Shown: piece by piece, positions 21,162-32,023 of the stretch
How positions within the stretch are numbered: position 1 is the first letter of the stretch
Layout: the number at the start of each line of letters is the position of its first letter
Source of the DNA: Psilocybe azurescens
Taxonomy: Eukaryota; Basidiomycota; Agaricomycetes; Agaricales; Agrocybaceae
NCBI GenBank assembly: GCA_023853785.1
Contig: JAJIRX010000071.1
Location: 1 to 35,408, forward strand
Reading direction: 5' to 3'
Length of the DNA: 35,408 nucleotides
Notes under the pieces: model-generated
What the model saw: only the letters and a program-made list of their open reading frames with translations
What the model was told of the DNA's origin: nothing
Databases searched by the model: none
Translations under genes and position numbers: made by a program

Positions 21162-22419
21162 GTAGGTGTTTTGATCCTATGGGAATTCATTATTGATTGG
21201 TGCAACGTCACCGTGGACCTGTGTACAGGTTTCAATCAAGATCGGTGTGATTCTAATCCATATCTTTCTGCGATATTACTGCTATGGCCATGTGTATTAT
21301 GATTCCTAATACAGAGATTCTCCAGGTATTAAAAACTGTTCGCATCCTGCATTCAGATGTGATGGTTATGGCTAAGGAATAAGTACGATGTATGTATGTA
21401 TGCTAATAGCCCTTGAGGGGGAGAAAGAAATGATGTGCGTTTTCGTCAGAAGATCCTCAAATTGTAGATACTAGTATAACGAACACCCAACACGTTGTTA
21501 TGGATAATGGCTGTGGCTCATAGCTTCAAGCCCATCATTTTTGGCTCATCAAAGCCGTTCTGTAAGCCTGGCTTCCCCTGTCTTACCCCTTTGCTCATCG
21601 TCCTCGCGCGCGACTGAGATCTGAGATCACGCGCATGTTTCTCGATCATCACCTGATTACAGCGTACAATTTCACATCCATCCCTACCTTCGTTCCTTGT
21701 CTTTTACCACATCGAACGAAACCCCTTTGTCCTTTGCCTCAGGCTTTCCTAAGTATCATCAAACACAGTGAGGCTTGCTGATTCCAGCAGCCTTTCACAT
21801 TCATAGAAAAGCATCTATTCAAACATGCGCATGTAACTTATGAGAGTGTTGCACAATGTCAGCATCCTTGCCCGCTCAGGAATCACGACGCAGATGTGGA
21901 TCTGAGGAGTTCACAAAAAGGGCAGATTAAGGTATGTTGAAGAAAGAACGTAAATACCCATATAAATCCAAGGTATTCAGCACCTTGAACATCAAAATTG
22001 ACTCTTAAGGGTCGACGGTGAGGTCGGCCCAGACCAGGAGCAAGTTCTAAGTAACTCCATGATACAACAACTCGGAGTCACCGGGCTCATAGGGATCCAA
22101 GAAAGGTAGGATTCGGAGACGCAAAGATTTGGGACTGGGAAAGACCTAGACGTCAGGAAAATAGATCACCCTAAACGTGGTTAGTAAAAGTTGTTATTAC
22201 CCACAATTATTCAGATCATGAAAGATGGAATGTGATGTTCGAATGTCAGTCACTATTTTAAGCACATGAGGCTATAAGAGAATGAGGGAGTGGCGACGCC
22301 GGCGGAATATCCAGGGTCGACTGACTTCGTGAATTGGGCATCAACACTGGGTGTCGAATGTTGCCCCCAAAAATCCATTATTGGATAATAATGTATACAA
22401 CAGGGATCAGGATGATTAA
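21162..22419. other. Intergenic region, no gene recognised
   Basis: About 1.26 kb between convergent genes. I see no coding frame with convincing composition, no repeat and no RNA gene. It includes the 3' ends of the F-box-like gene (plus) and secreted protein A (minus). Confidence 0.45.
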
Positions 22420-23045
22420 TCACGAAGGTGGGTGTTCTGAGAGGTATAGCAGATATCGCCCGCCTTCGACCCAAGGAACCACTTCTTCTCCATCTATATG
22501 TGAGAATGTGGGTGTATTTTGAGCTTGTGTGCTCTCGGAATCTGAGTCGGATGAAGGGGACTCGGGACATGGGATGGCCTGCGGAGGACAGTTGTCGCCG
22601 GCAGCTTCCAGGGCTTGCGAGCCAGTATGCTGTTGATAGTAGTACGTAGTACGACAGATTACAGGTCAGTGAGTTCTACGAGGAATTATGACGGGACAAA
22701 CGTGGGCTTACCTTGTGATAGGTGCATTTATACTCCGAGACCAGATCATGAGGCGCTGGATGCGGCGTCGCGTATCTATGACAGCATCACTGAGCACCGC
22801 ACGAGAGTTGATCATCAAGATGGTGTTGGTTCTTACACGCATTCGAAGATAGAGTAGAACGAGTCAAACCCAACTGTAAACGGACGTTTGGTGAGCTTCC
22901 ATGACACAAGATTTTCAGGTGGGCAATAGAATGTGCAGCTCGGGGTCAAGCTCGAGCTCGAAGGAGTGTCTTGGGCCAATGAGAGATGTGTCCACTGGAT
23001 GAGAGCGATGATACCGGAAAGAAGGACGCGATGGTGTAGGCGCAT
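22420..23045 (-). CDS. Small secreted cysteine protein A
   Basis: Exons (minus): 23045-22837, 22775-22712, 22629-22420; they join in frame to 160 aa. A signal peptide ends near LSLAQ. The mature part has five cysteines in the order C-X3-CPP, ECVYATPHP, EYKCTY, GDNCPPQAIPC. This matches the layout of agaricomycete secreted proteins with CxxxCPP...C-Y...F/Y-x-C-Y...G..NCP...A motifs; I know no assigned function. A Ser/Asp-rich linker precedes the C-terminal EEVVPWVEGGRYLLYL. A longer in-frame ATG upstream (23129) would bury the signal peptide, so 23045 is preferred. It is paralogous to the gene at 24126-24751. Confidence 0.7.
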
Positions 23046-24125
23046 TGCGTTTACTATGTAGCTATGTGGTCGGGTACGGGTATCGCGATTGTGGGTATAC
23101 ACTATATGGGCAGGACGTAGATTGTCCACTACGGTGGTGGTGGTAGCGAGTCAAGGAAGACCGTCGTGACAATTGACGGGGCCAATTGTTACTTCCCACA
23201 CAGGGACCATCAAACTTATCCGCTATCCACATTCGGCGCAGTATGTTATTTTTGATCATCGATCATTAAGTTGTTAACTCACCAACCGTGACCATCCCGC
23301 TACCGTTGTGGTGGCCTTCTACTCAAGCACCACATACCGCCAGGAAATGCACGAATTGCTGGCTCCAGCACTAGTAGCATAATTCATGAATGCGGTCTCC
23401 AACGAAGTCCCTCAACTTCGTGGGTTGCGACATTGTTCTCGGTAGTGCTGGCCCGACATCACCTCCCCTCCTTCGATCTCAAAGACAGATGCTTCGACAT
23501 AAAGTCCACGTTGGCCAAGATCCCAAAATTCGACTCCAGTGGTTTTCTCTGCTGTTTAGTGCATTCTACTGGGTTGGCTCTCGGTGACCCGCCTGTTCGT
23601 GATGTGTTCGGACACCTCGACTCCCAGCGGTTGCCCTCGCGACTCTTCTGTATAGCGCATTCTGCTGGGTTGGCCTGCGAGTTCCTAAATTGGGACCGTA
23701 AAATCGCCATCCATCCATCCATCCGCACGCTTTGCTTTGACAACGGAGAGTTCGAGCATAATTCACTGTCACATCTGCGACTTTGGAGGGATTCTATTTC
23801 CTCATAAAGATAACACCTCGATCCATGTGATTTTAATTCAGGGCTTTCGTGGCAAGTGTATGTATCAGAGGCTCATATGTATGTGCTCTATTTCTTCTCG
23901 CTAGAGACGTTTTGAACTAGAATGCCTCAACAGATTGGATACGACTTGAAGGTGACTCACATCTCCCATTCCATCCCGCTGTCAAGCTGCCTCGTTCTAT
24001 CCAGTACTTGAGCTCATGGGCTTCCCGCTATCATCCTCTATACCTCTGCCATCTCCAATAGCTACAGAAGTAACCATGCTTCTATGGATTCGTTGTCTTT
24101 ACAATGCATTCCGAAGACAATCTGT
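23046..24125. other. Spacer between the two secreted-protein paralogues
   Basis: This region contains the promoter of protein A. Overlapping open frames on both strands at 23433-23807 show no recognisable domain. A 31-nt imperfect direct repeat is listed separately. Confidence 0.4.
23548..23674 (+). repeat. Pair of 31-nt imperfect direct repeats
   Basis: Copies at 23548-23578 and 23644-23674 agree at 27 of 31 positions (both contain GCATTCT and CTGGGTTGGC). Confidence 0.65.
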
Positions 24126-24751
24126 TCACGCCGGCGGATTTTCCTTGAGAAACAAAAGGAACCGGCCGCCTTCAACCCACGGGACGACCTCCTCCCCATC
24201 TATATGGGAAAAGAGCGGAGTATTCTGCCTTTAAGTCCAAGCTCGAGTTTTTGCTTGACTCGGCAGAGGAAGAGGACGAGTCGGGACATGGGATGGCCTG
24301 AAGAGGACAGTTATCGCCAGCTGCTGCCAGGGCTTGTACTCCGGTATACTGTTAAAACTGATCAGCGACTGTGGGAAGTGGGATCCGATTCGAACCTCTT
24401 ACTTTATTGTAAGTACACTTGTGCTCCGAAACAAGATCGTGGGGTGTTGGATGCGGGGTGGCGTATCTGGAAAGCCCATGGTGAGCACTCGCACGCGGCC
24501 ACTCTTAGCATACTATCACTATCACTTACACGCATTCAAAAAATCGTATAGTACGAGTCAACTCCTGCTGTATACGGCCGTTTTGCAATGGGCCATGAGA
24601 TGAGGTTGGTTGGTGGGCAGGAGAATGCGCAGCTCTTGTGTGACGCGGATGTTGAGGTTTGTGTTTCGGGCTGCGCTTGGGCGAGTGCGAGATGGATGTG
24701 GGCGCTGAGGGTGAAGATACCGGTGAGAAATACGGAAGCGTTCAAGATCAT
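24126..24751 (-). CDS. Small secreted cysteine protein B (tandem paralogue of A, two 1-nt insertions)
   Basis: Exons (minus): 24751-24530, 24466-24403, 24348-24126. Signal peptide to about LALAQ, then CAFSCPPTNLISW, KRPYTAGVDSYYTIF, ECVYATPHPTPHDLVSEHKC and GDNCPLQAIPCP: the same cysteine pattern and the same 64-nt middle exon as protein A. Exon 1 is 222 nt where 221 is needed (A6 at 24538-24543 instead of five), creating a premature stop after YTIF. Exon 3 is 223 nt where 222 is needed (T3 at 24230-24232); the frame then recovers EEVVPWVEGGRFLLFL. Either a recent pseudogene or a functional gene with consensus errors. Confidence 0.65.
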
Positions 24752-25902
24752 TGTGTGGTAGCGTTTTGGATATCGTAAAGGTGGGGTATATAAATTAGTG
24801 CTAGAGTTCAACCTGGACTCGAGAGCTCAAGCTCAAGATGGTGGGGTAGGGAATCAAGAATCAAGCTAGTCGGACAGGAGTCGTCACCAGATCGATGGGC
24901 TTAGACCGCAAGTCCGCAACCACCACTGTCATCGGTCAATTTCGAAATATTAATAGCACTTCCTCGGGTGCCAGACCTGCCATGGTCCTGGATGCCTTGA
25001 GGCTTGACCGCAACATGACCGTTAGCATTGACCTGTACCATGCCACTATTTGGGCCATCTACTTAATCGCTGCCTTTTCGGGATTAATTGTAGACGATCG
25101 TGATTTAGCATCAAATTTACTCCTAGTGCGGAAGTTGAATAATATGTCAGATCCGAATAGATGGCCTACTTAGTAGGGCCTGGTCCAAGCCAGCTGCACT
25201 GGTCACTTTCCGCCGAAACTTCATTGCCTTCTCCAACGTCGCGTCGTCTTCAATCAGCGCAGTCCAGATGCAAACAACGGCAGAACAACGGCAATTAAGG
25301 ACGGTCGGAGTGGACTTTGAGTGGATGATTTCGAACGTTTTTGATGCCGGTTTTGCCACGATTTCAACCTGGATTTTCGAGATAAAATCATCAAAAGCAT
25401 ATCATTTTCAAAAGCGACGCCTTGAAAACATGAACAACGACGGCAGATTTGTTGAAGTTTGAATTGAGCTTGAAGTTAAGCAAAAGCCAGGCCAAAGTTT
25501 AAGTTAAGCAGATGGGAAAATGATTACGTAGCAATCACTCACGTGTTGCGGAAAAGTGCTGCATAACTCTTCCTCCCAACTCGAACTTCATTCATTCATT
25601 CAACTCTTCCTTCTGAGCCTCGACCTCGAGAGTTCCAGAACCGACAATTTGGAAGGTTTTATGACCAACGAACTCGAAGTTTATCGTTGGTTTATCGCGG
25701 CAGCCGGTCACCTTGGACTATCGCATGCCATGTAGTGGGTGCTTCGTTCGTCCTATCAATGTCCATATACTTCCCATGCAAGGAGTCAAGGATCTGAGCT
25801 TTTCTGCTCTACATGCAGTAACGAAGGAATGGTAGCTTCTGGTCACTCGCAACACAACCGTAGCCATCGGTCTGATGGGCAATCCTCAAAATCTGTATAT
25901 AT
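24752..25902. other. Intergenic region, no gene recognised
   Basis: Frames at 24895-25173 and 25268-25462 (plus) have no domain or matching splice signals. I see nothing else here apart from short AAGTTAAGCA duplications around 25470-25510. Confidence 0.4.
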
Positions 25903-25966
25903 TTGGGTTTCAGTAGGTGGAACGTCCATCTGCCGTGATGTGTCGGTGAGAGTGAGATCTTTTGAT
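25903..25966 (+). repeat. Direct repeat left of the LINE fragment
   Basis: Begins TTGGGTTTCAGTAGGTGG and ends GAGATCTTTTGAT. By eye about 50 of 64 positions match the copy at 26390-26454. Confidence 0.65.
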
Positions 25967-26018
25967 TTGTTGATATCGCCCGACTTCCACCTCACATATA
26001 CCTTTCCCTAGTGCCCAG

Positions 26019-26300
26019 TTAATTCCACCCTCCCGCCTTCTCGCCAATACCCGCCCATCTTGTCTCTAGATGGCGACACCGCGAGAAATTCGTCGTAAAC
26101 AACGGGAATGGTCCGATCCGAATAACCATGCCGTGTCGTACTGCCTCTACAGTTGCTTTGGGCCACAATTTGACCGCGACACACTCCGTCAGTATGTGGT
26201 TTATTGTTTCGATGGCTCTGTTACAGCGCTTACAGACACTGGGAGTGAATCCTGGTTTGAGCCTGTTTGAGCCCACCATATACATGTCGTGGATTATCAT
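26019..26300 (-). pseudogene. LINE reverse-transcriptase zinc-binding (zf-RVT) fragment
   Basis: The minus-strand frame reads HDMYMVGSNRLKPGF, then CKRCNRAIETINHILTEC and a tryptophan. This is the C-X2-C...ET-X2-H-X4-C zf-RVT pattern at the C-terminal end of fungal non-LTR retrotransposon polyproteins. Only this ~90-residue remnant survives. An in-frame stop lies just upstream (AAATAAGAT), and no RT or RNase H core is present nearby. It sits between two imperfect direct repeats. Confidence 0.78.
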
Positions 26301-26389
26301 AATGTCTTGGTATCTTATTTCTTTTTAGACATGGCTGCTGTTCGTGTCTACTTTGAAGGTGTTCTTGGCCACCTAAATTTTGTGTCTAC

Positions 26390-26454
26390 TTGGGTTCCAG
26401 TAGGTGAAACATCCATCTATTACGCTGTGTCTGTCAGAATGAGATCTTTTTGAT
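26390..26454 (+). repeat. Direct repeat right of the LINE fragment
   Basis: Begins TTGGGTTCCAGTAGGTGA and ends GAGATCTTTTTGAT; partner of 25903-25966, about 487 bp apart. Confidence 0.65.
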
Positions 26455-26738
26455 CATTTAGTAATGTCGTCAAAACATTGTCAAAACGCCTATGAAGGTT
26501 ATTCTTACCAGACAATAGCTGACCATCATTCTCGGGTTCAACTTATTTTGCGAACAACGCAGATGTTGCATCATGATATCTCCAATCTAAATGATATCAC
26601 CTTAGTGAGCAATGTTAATGTCCAAGTATAGAGGCTGCTCTGCACGATTGTTCTCTGTATGCACTTTCGGTGAGTTGGAGTTGAACACTTCGCATAATCT
26701 ATCGCCTGAAAACAAATGAACAGGGTATAACTATCAAT
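26455..26738. other. Spacer before the Gal80-like gene
   Basis: No gene or repeat recognised; presumably the 3' UTR of the minus-strand Gal80-like gene. Confidence 0.4.
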
Positions 26739-28075
26739 CTAAAGGCTGATTGCCTTTCCGTCACCCAAGCTCCTTCTAATAGCATCCAGCAACCTCCGGT
26801 GCTTGACCGCATCCTCAATGCTGGGGTATATCCCCTTCTCGCCCTTCGCGAACTCCTTCCACAACTGGGTCACATTATACACCACCCCTCCATCCGTCTC
26901 CGCACTCTCCCCTCTGCAAATAGCGGCACCTTCTTGCCGTTCAAATACACATCCGGATCGAACATACTCGTAACCGCACCCACGGGGTGGTTGGACTCGA
27001 TCCGAATCGTCCCTTCCTCCCCGTCGATCTCCCATAGGAGATTCCGCCTCCCCTCCGTCGACTTGAGGCCGACCCTCCACAATGTGCTCACCAAACCACC
27101 TGATTTGAGTACACCGGAGAGAGCGATGTGGTCGGGGTGATGGGAAGGGACTTCCTTTCCTGATGGCTTTCCGTCGGCGTCAAGGAGAGTGGCAGATGGG
27201 TATGCCACGACGCTGTGTGCGGAGACTGTGGCGAAGTCTCCGACAAGCTGGGTGAGGTTATCGAGCGAGTGTCCGACTAATATATTTAGTAGAGTCGCGC
27301 CTATTCGATTTGACGGATTATGTCGTACGTTAGTATGTTTACTGCTTCAAACCATTGGATATTGCTCACCATTTTTCTCTTCGAGAAGATAGGCCTGGTC
27401 TTCTTTCATTTCTGGAGCCCAGAATTGCGTCTCGCGAGGCAAAGTGGCGACCTTGTAGATGAAATTAGCCTTGTTTTCTGCCATGGATATTTCACGCTAC
27501 GCACTCCGGTTACAGTTCGGATGGTTCCAATCTTTCCACTTGCGATAATCTTTTGGATCTAAGAGAATACATTTCCAAGTTTAGACCATTAGTCACATAT
27601 CACTAGTACTCTACCTTCGACATACCTCAACGACAGCTCGTGATCGCCTTCCCTGAAGCCCAACAAGCGACCTGACCCCCGCCTTCTTCGCAGCCTCCGC
27701 GATTTCCTCCGTCTCCGCAAGCGACACGCCGACCGGCCACTCGACGAAGAAAGGCTTCTTAGACTCGATGATCGGCAACACTAGCTTCTTATGCAAAGGG
27801 GCTTTCACAGACACCGCGATGAAATCGACGTCTGGGTCCTCTGCGATCGCTGCTGAGTCGGTGTACGCTTTGATGTCGTGTCCGACGAGGCCCGCGTATG
27901 TTTTAGCAGATTCTTCGGCCGTAGATGATGAGCTGGTGGATACAGCTACGAGGTCGTACGTGGATGCGAGGAGCGTTTTCTGCGTGAGGAGGGGGCCGAG
28001 CACCTGGGATGCCCATCCGCCGGTGGAGAGGCCAACGACGCCGAGTTTGATGGGGGCAAAGTCTGAGGATGCCAT
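26739..28075 (-). CDS. Gfo/Idh/MocA-family protein, Gal80-like
   Basis: Exons (minus): 28075-27626, 27558-27370, 27300-26739, about 400 aa. The N-terminal Rossmann fold starts KLGVVGLSTGGWA (GxxxxG nucleotide-binding loop), followed by VDFIAVSVKAPLHKKLVLPIIESKKPFFVEWPVG and GLQGRRSRA. The C-terminal part has HSLDNLTQLVGDF, HPDHIALSGVLKSGG and LLWEIDGEEGTIRIES. This is the layout of yeast Gal80 and its fungal relatives, which bind NAD(P) as sensors or oxidoreductases; whether this one is a repressor or an enzyme cannot be told. Exon 2 is 189 nt where 190 fits (near 27481-27486), and C4 at 26909-26912 should be C5 to join VPLFAEGESAETDGGVVYN. A cytosolic or nuclear location is likely; no signal peptide. 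Confidence 0.85.
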
Positions 28076-29487
28076 GCTTGTTTGTTATGTAAGTGGAAAT
28101 GGAATGGAAAATCGAAATCGAAATTGAAATGCGAATAGGTGAGGGTTTTTTGTCTGCTGGCTTGTGTCAACCCTCGTCCTTTTATTCATTCAGTCTTCTC
28201 GCTTAATTCATTTTCATCTTAGACACCGTACCCAATGCGTTGAGCTATCAAGACGTAGGCTGCCGGTGCCATTCGTCCACGTCATTATTTCGCCATCCAT
28301 GCCGATGATTAATGTAAGATTTACAACGCGTCCAGCCTTCCAAGAACGTCAACTCGCATATTTCTATGCTTAAATTGTTCTGTCCTTTTGTGCAGGTCCG
28401 GAATGTCCTTAGATGGCGATCGCGGAGGTATTAATATATTGGTCGGATGGAATCTATGCGTGCGTGCCGGCGTCGACCGCGACGCGCGTCGAGATTGAAA
28501 ATAATCGAGGTCAAAGAGATTCAAAGAGATCAAGTTGTCAGAGGTTGTGATGTACGGCTGAAGCAGGCTCGAGGATTGAGATTGCGTATGCGTACGCGTA
28601 TGTACTTCATATACAAAGACCAGCTTCTGCTCACTTTGAGAGCAAGACGCGACGTGTTCTTCTCCTCATTGCATTCCCTTCATTTATTGAAGGCATTCTA
28701 TTGGTGAGTTTGAATTTTCATTCTTGGTTGTACACAGCGTTGCTAGAGACTTTCTTTATGCCTTTGTTCAACGGTTAAAATGTAACGAAACCGAACCTCC
28801 GAGGTAGTAGCCATTGTCCGCGGTCGAGAAGATATCAAGACCGAAGTTAACACCGAATCAAGCGCATATGTACGTATAGCCTCATGTACAGCTGTAAAAT
28901 GAAGATAGAGTAGATGAACATGTCAGAAGTAGACTATCATCGCCTTCCTGGCCCACACGCAAACGAAGGTCGAGCAGAGCAATGCAATGGCTCCTGAAAC
29001 GCCTTTGGGATCAAGTTTCTATGGTGTTAGATGAGTATATCCCTGATACTTCGAGGTATAAGAAAATCAAGCAAAGAAAACAATCACCCTGTCCCAAGAC
29101 TCTATTTGTGCAGACACTTTCTATCGGCGAATGTGACGCTAGTGACGTCTTAGCCACTGGCAGTGGATACCAATTCATAACTATAAGGAGATAAATTTAA
29201 TAATAAGCAAGCGCCCAAGCGCTCTTTACGCTGTTATGCGTGGTCGATGGAAGTCCTGAGGGCTCGGTCAATGTGCTAGTGTATAAAAAACGAGATGAGG
29301 GTACCCAAATGTTATTTTAGACATGGTACTAATATTAGCCATTCCTTTGATAATCAGGTAGTTTACTCAAACGTAAGTATTAATTGCATTATTAGGACGT
29401 ATGTCACAGGCGAGAAGAAAGATAACTGAGCAGAACAGAATAGCAATTCAGAAACGAATAATCTCGAAACCGTTTGACGAAAGTAAA
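28076..29487. other. Intergenic region between Gal80-like and F-box/LRR genes
   Basis: Upstream of the Gal80-like gene is a run of imperfect GAAAT units (about 28095-28133). Open frames at 28447-28707 and 28982-29194 are Arg-rich or featureless and unsupported. No RNA gene or TIR was seen. Confidence 0.4.
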
Positions 29488-31093
29488 TTAGTGTAGGCAA
29501 GGCTCATCTGGGGTAGCAAGGAAGGTCACCGAGGTGAGGTTACCATCGACATCCCTGTTCAACATAAATATTTGATTCTTTCCCTTGGTATACTCCGGTT
29601 TGCGAGCAATGACCTTCTTGAGGTTCGTGCATCTCCCAGCAATGGGTCGGAAGTATGCAAGCTCGGATGGTCCTATATGAACGAAGAGCGATGACTGCGG
29701 TAGGAGATGGTCTCAACATTATGGTACATTTCAAACACGCTGGAAAGATGTTCCTTCAAGTGATCGAATGAACGAAGATTAATTTAGCCAGCCATTGTCA
29801 GTGTTGAGAAGGTAATATGGCTGGATACTGAACTCACCGATGTCATAGGTGGCAGCCTCCCGTACCAGCTGACCACACCGGGACAGAGCTGCGAGAGATG
29901 GTCCATACACGTCCGATGCGTGAGCGAGGTCGTGTTCAGCGGCATCATGTGGTGCAGCTCAGCAAAGAACTCGAAGCGCAGGTACGTCACGAACGGAAAT
30001 TTCTGGAGCGTCATGTTGGCGTGCGTGACAGCCTCTTCCATCTCGAGGAACTTTTCCGTCAACTTTGTACCTTTGTACGGGCAGTAGATGGAGAGAGGTG
30101 ATGGAGAATATGGAGTTCACGGCGTGGCTGGCGAGCATGGATATGTTCTCCAGGAAACCTTCGAATGCCTTTTAGAGAAGGGAGAGACTCCCTCCGTAGC
30201 TGCCTCCCGTCGAACTGGAAAAATGAATCCCTCGCTCTAGGCCCATCGTCATCGATCGCCGGCCTGGTTCTCCCGAGGGATAGGTGCTCTATTCTAGGAT
30301 GAGCTAGAATAAATTCCGTGACTTCTGTGTTGACTAGTGCAGCATCGTCAGCGTCTACGAGGTATCCCAACTCGAGATATTCAAGGGAAGGAAACCGGAG
30401 ATCGTGGAGGAATCTGTAGTATGGACTATCGCTTCTAAAAATGATCGCCCCTGTGAACGAGATGTGGGTAATAGCATGTCTCGAGGAAGACAGTGTTGGG
30501 ATAATGGGCACATCTTCAGTACCTATGCAAATATATAAAAATACCGAAGGTGAGTATAGCTGAGGAAGTGGAAAGAAAGATGAAGCCAACTTACCCGGTC
30601 CGCTATGCCAAGTAACACCTTGTAATCCCGTCAGATCAAAGTTGCTGGGTAGAGCCCCAAAGCCAGGACTATATGTGAAGTACCTCAACTGCTGGCACGA
30701 ATTGTGCAGGGTATTGAGGAAGGCATCGGATGTCCGTGTATCAGAAAAGGGGTATCCCCTAAGCTCCAGCGACTTCATGTTTGTCCAACGTTTCGTAATA
30801 TACGCATCGATCCAGGTGTGTTGGGATTGCGAGTGAGAATAAGGGTGTGGCATAGTCGTCAGCACGGCGGACACAATCTTCTTCTCAATGCTCTCATGGT
30901 TGTGTAGCAGATCCAGTGTACTCCTGATATAGGTGTCGTCGCTGCGCAGGTCAACATGTCGGTAGAGAAGCAAGCAGCCTGACAAGTTGAATGATTTGCA
31001 CACCCGGACCACGTGCACGAGGTCTCGTCGCGGAAGAGATGAGAATATGTTGGCCAGAAGCTCGGATGCGAGCCCACGGAATGATTCCGTCAT
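29488..31093 (-). CDS. F-box/LRR-like protein
   Basis: Exons (minus): 31093-30595, 30522-29838, 29753-29488. The F-box is at the very N-terminus (LASELLANIFSSLPRRDLVHVVRVCKSF). Irregular leucine-rich segments follow (MKSLELRGYPF, QLRYFTYSPG, HAITHISFTGAIIF, LEYLELGYLV, IEHLSLGRTRP, FPFVTYLRFEFF, LKKVIARKPEYTKG). The C-terminus is DGNLTSVTFLATPDEPCLH. Exon 2 (685 nt) is one base short or two too many: the frame breaks around 30167-30172 and/or 30064-30066. Exon 3 (266 nt) needs one base near 29699-29700 to join VETISYPQSSLFVHIGPSEL. A possible upstream extension (SKFLRVARTV...LRDLEKKHDG, before 31093) has no ATG in its frame. Family role: substrate adaptor of SCF-type ubiquitin ligases. Confidence 0.72.
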
Positions 31094-32023
31094 GCTTCTT
31101 CTCGAGGTCACGTAGTTCGTTGTGTAATCCCTTCACTATTCGAGAGGCGTTCAGATGGCAGAAAATGTCGCGGAAACTGTCACGTACCGTTCTTGCCACT
31201 CGAAGAAACTTGGACACCCAAGTGCAGGAAATCTCTCGATTTCAAGGACGAAAGAGATGGAGCTATGATATCTTTCAATTCCCTTTGCCTTTCTCTATGG
31301 AGTGGAGGGAGGAGATCGTGGGGATGGGGATTAAGAACCTCAGCGCTTATAACACCGCCCATGGCTCCTCTTTGACGCCGAGTCCTCGCTATTCCACGTG
31401 TTCAAACAGCGCCAGGATGAGTCTACAAGTACCGCAACATTGATGACACAGATGCAGTGGATAGGTGTAAGTGTACAACAGTGAGCAAGACTGATGAATA
31501 TACTGATGTAGCCCCTAGCTTTTTTACTCGGAAACTTGACGGGACTGCCATGCTTCAAACAGAGAGGGTTTTAGATGATGCCAAACCGGTCGCCATATGT
31601 TGTTTTAACTAGCAATGGGTAAAGCGGAGATCAATTTGGGCCGATAATATAACTGGAGATGGACCGACACCTCCCAGGGTTACGGCGAGTCCTTCTTATA
31701 GTCTCACATTTCAAGGCAAACTGGTGGTCGATATCTTCGGATCATATTCGCACAACAATGTTTGGACATCGTACATAACATTTAATCAATGTTATCACAC
31801 ACTGACACGACTCCGCGATATATTGGAAGTTAAAAATTTTAATCGCCGATTTTTGTCACTGGAAAATGATAAGATAACCTTATTGGGGGTTGGTTTGAAG
31901 ATTTCTCGAATGTCGACATTGACACAACACGGATTTAGAACAGAGACTATGATCGGATGGTGAATTTGCTACAAAAATACACTTTGTTTGTCAATATTGC
32001 GATTTCCATGTTGTAAATTCTCT
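31094..32023. other. Intergenic region between F-box/LRR and SOD genes
   Basis: The part next to the F-box gene may hold a missed upstream exon (see that entry). The frame at 31724-31963 (plus) has no domain. Nothing else was recognised. Confidence 0.4.

Noticed and set aside
22253..22570. Minus-strand 105-codon frame overlapping secreted protein A
   Set aside because: It is an out-of-frame shadow of exon 3 of that gene.
24348..24403. A GGTTCGAATC box on the minus strand resembling a tRNA B-box
   Set aside because: It lies inside intron 2 of secreted protein B, with no matching A-box, acceptor stem or cloverleaf around it.
30951..31217. Upstream extension of the F-box/LRR protein (coil-like LRDLEKKHDG segment)
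   Set aside because: It reads from a GTG, has no in-frame ATG after an upstream stop, and needs a frame change to reach the F-box. Mentioned only as a possible missed exon.
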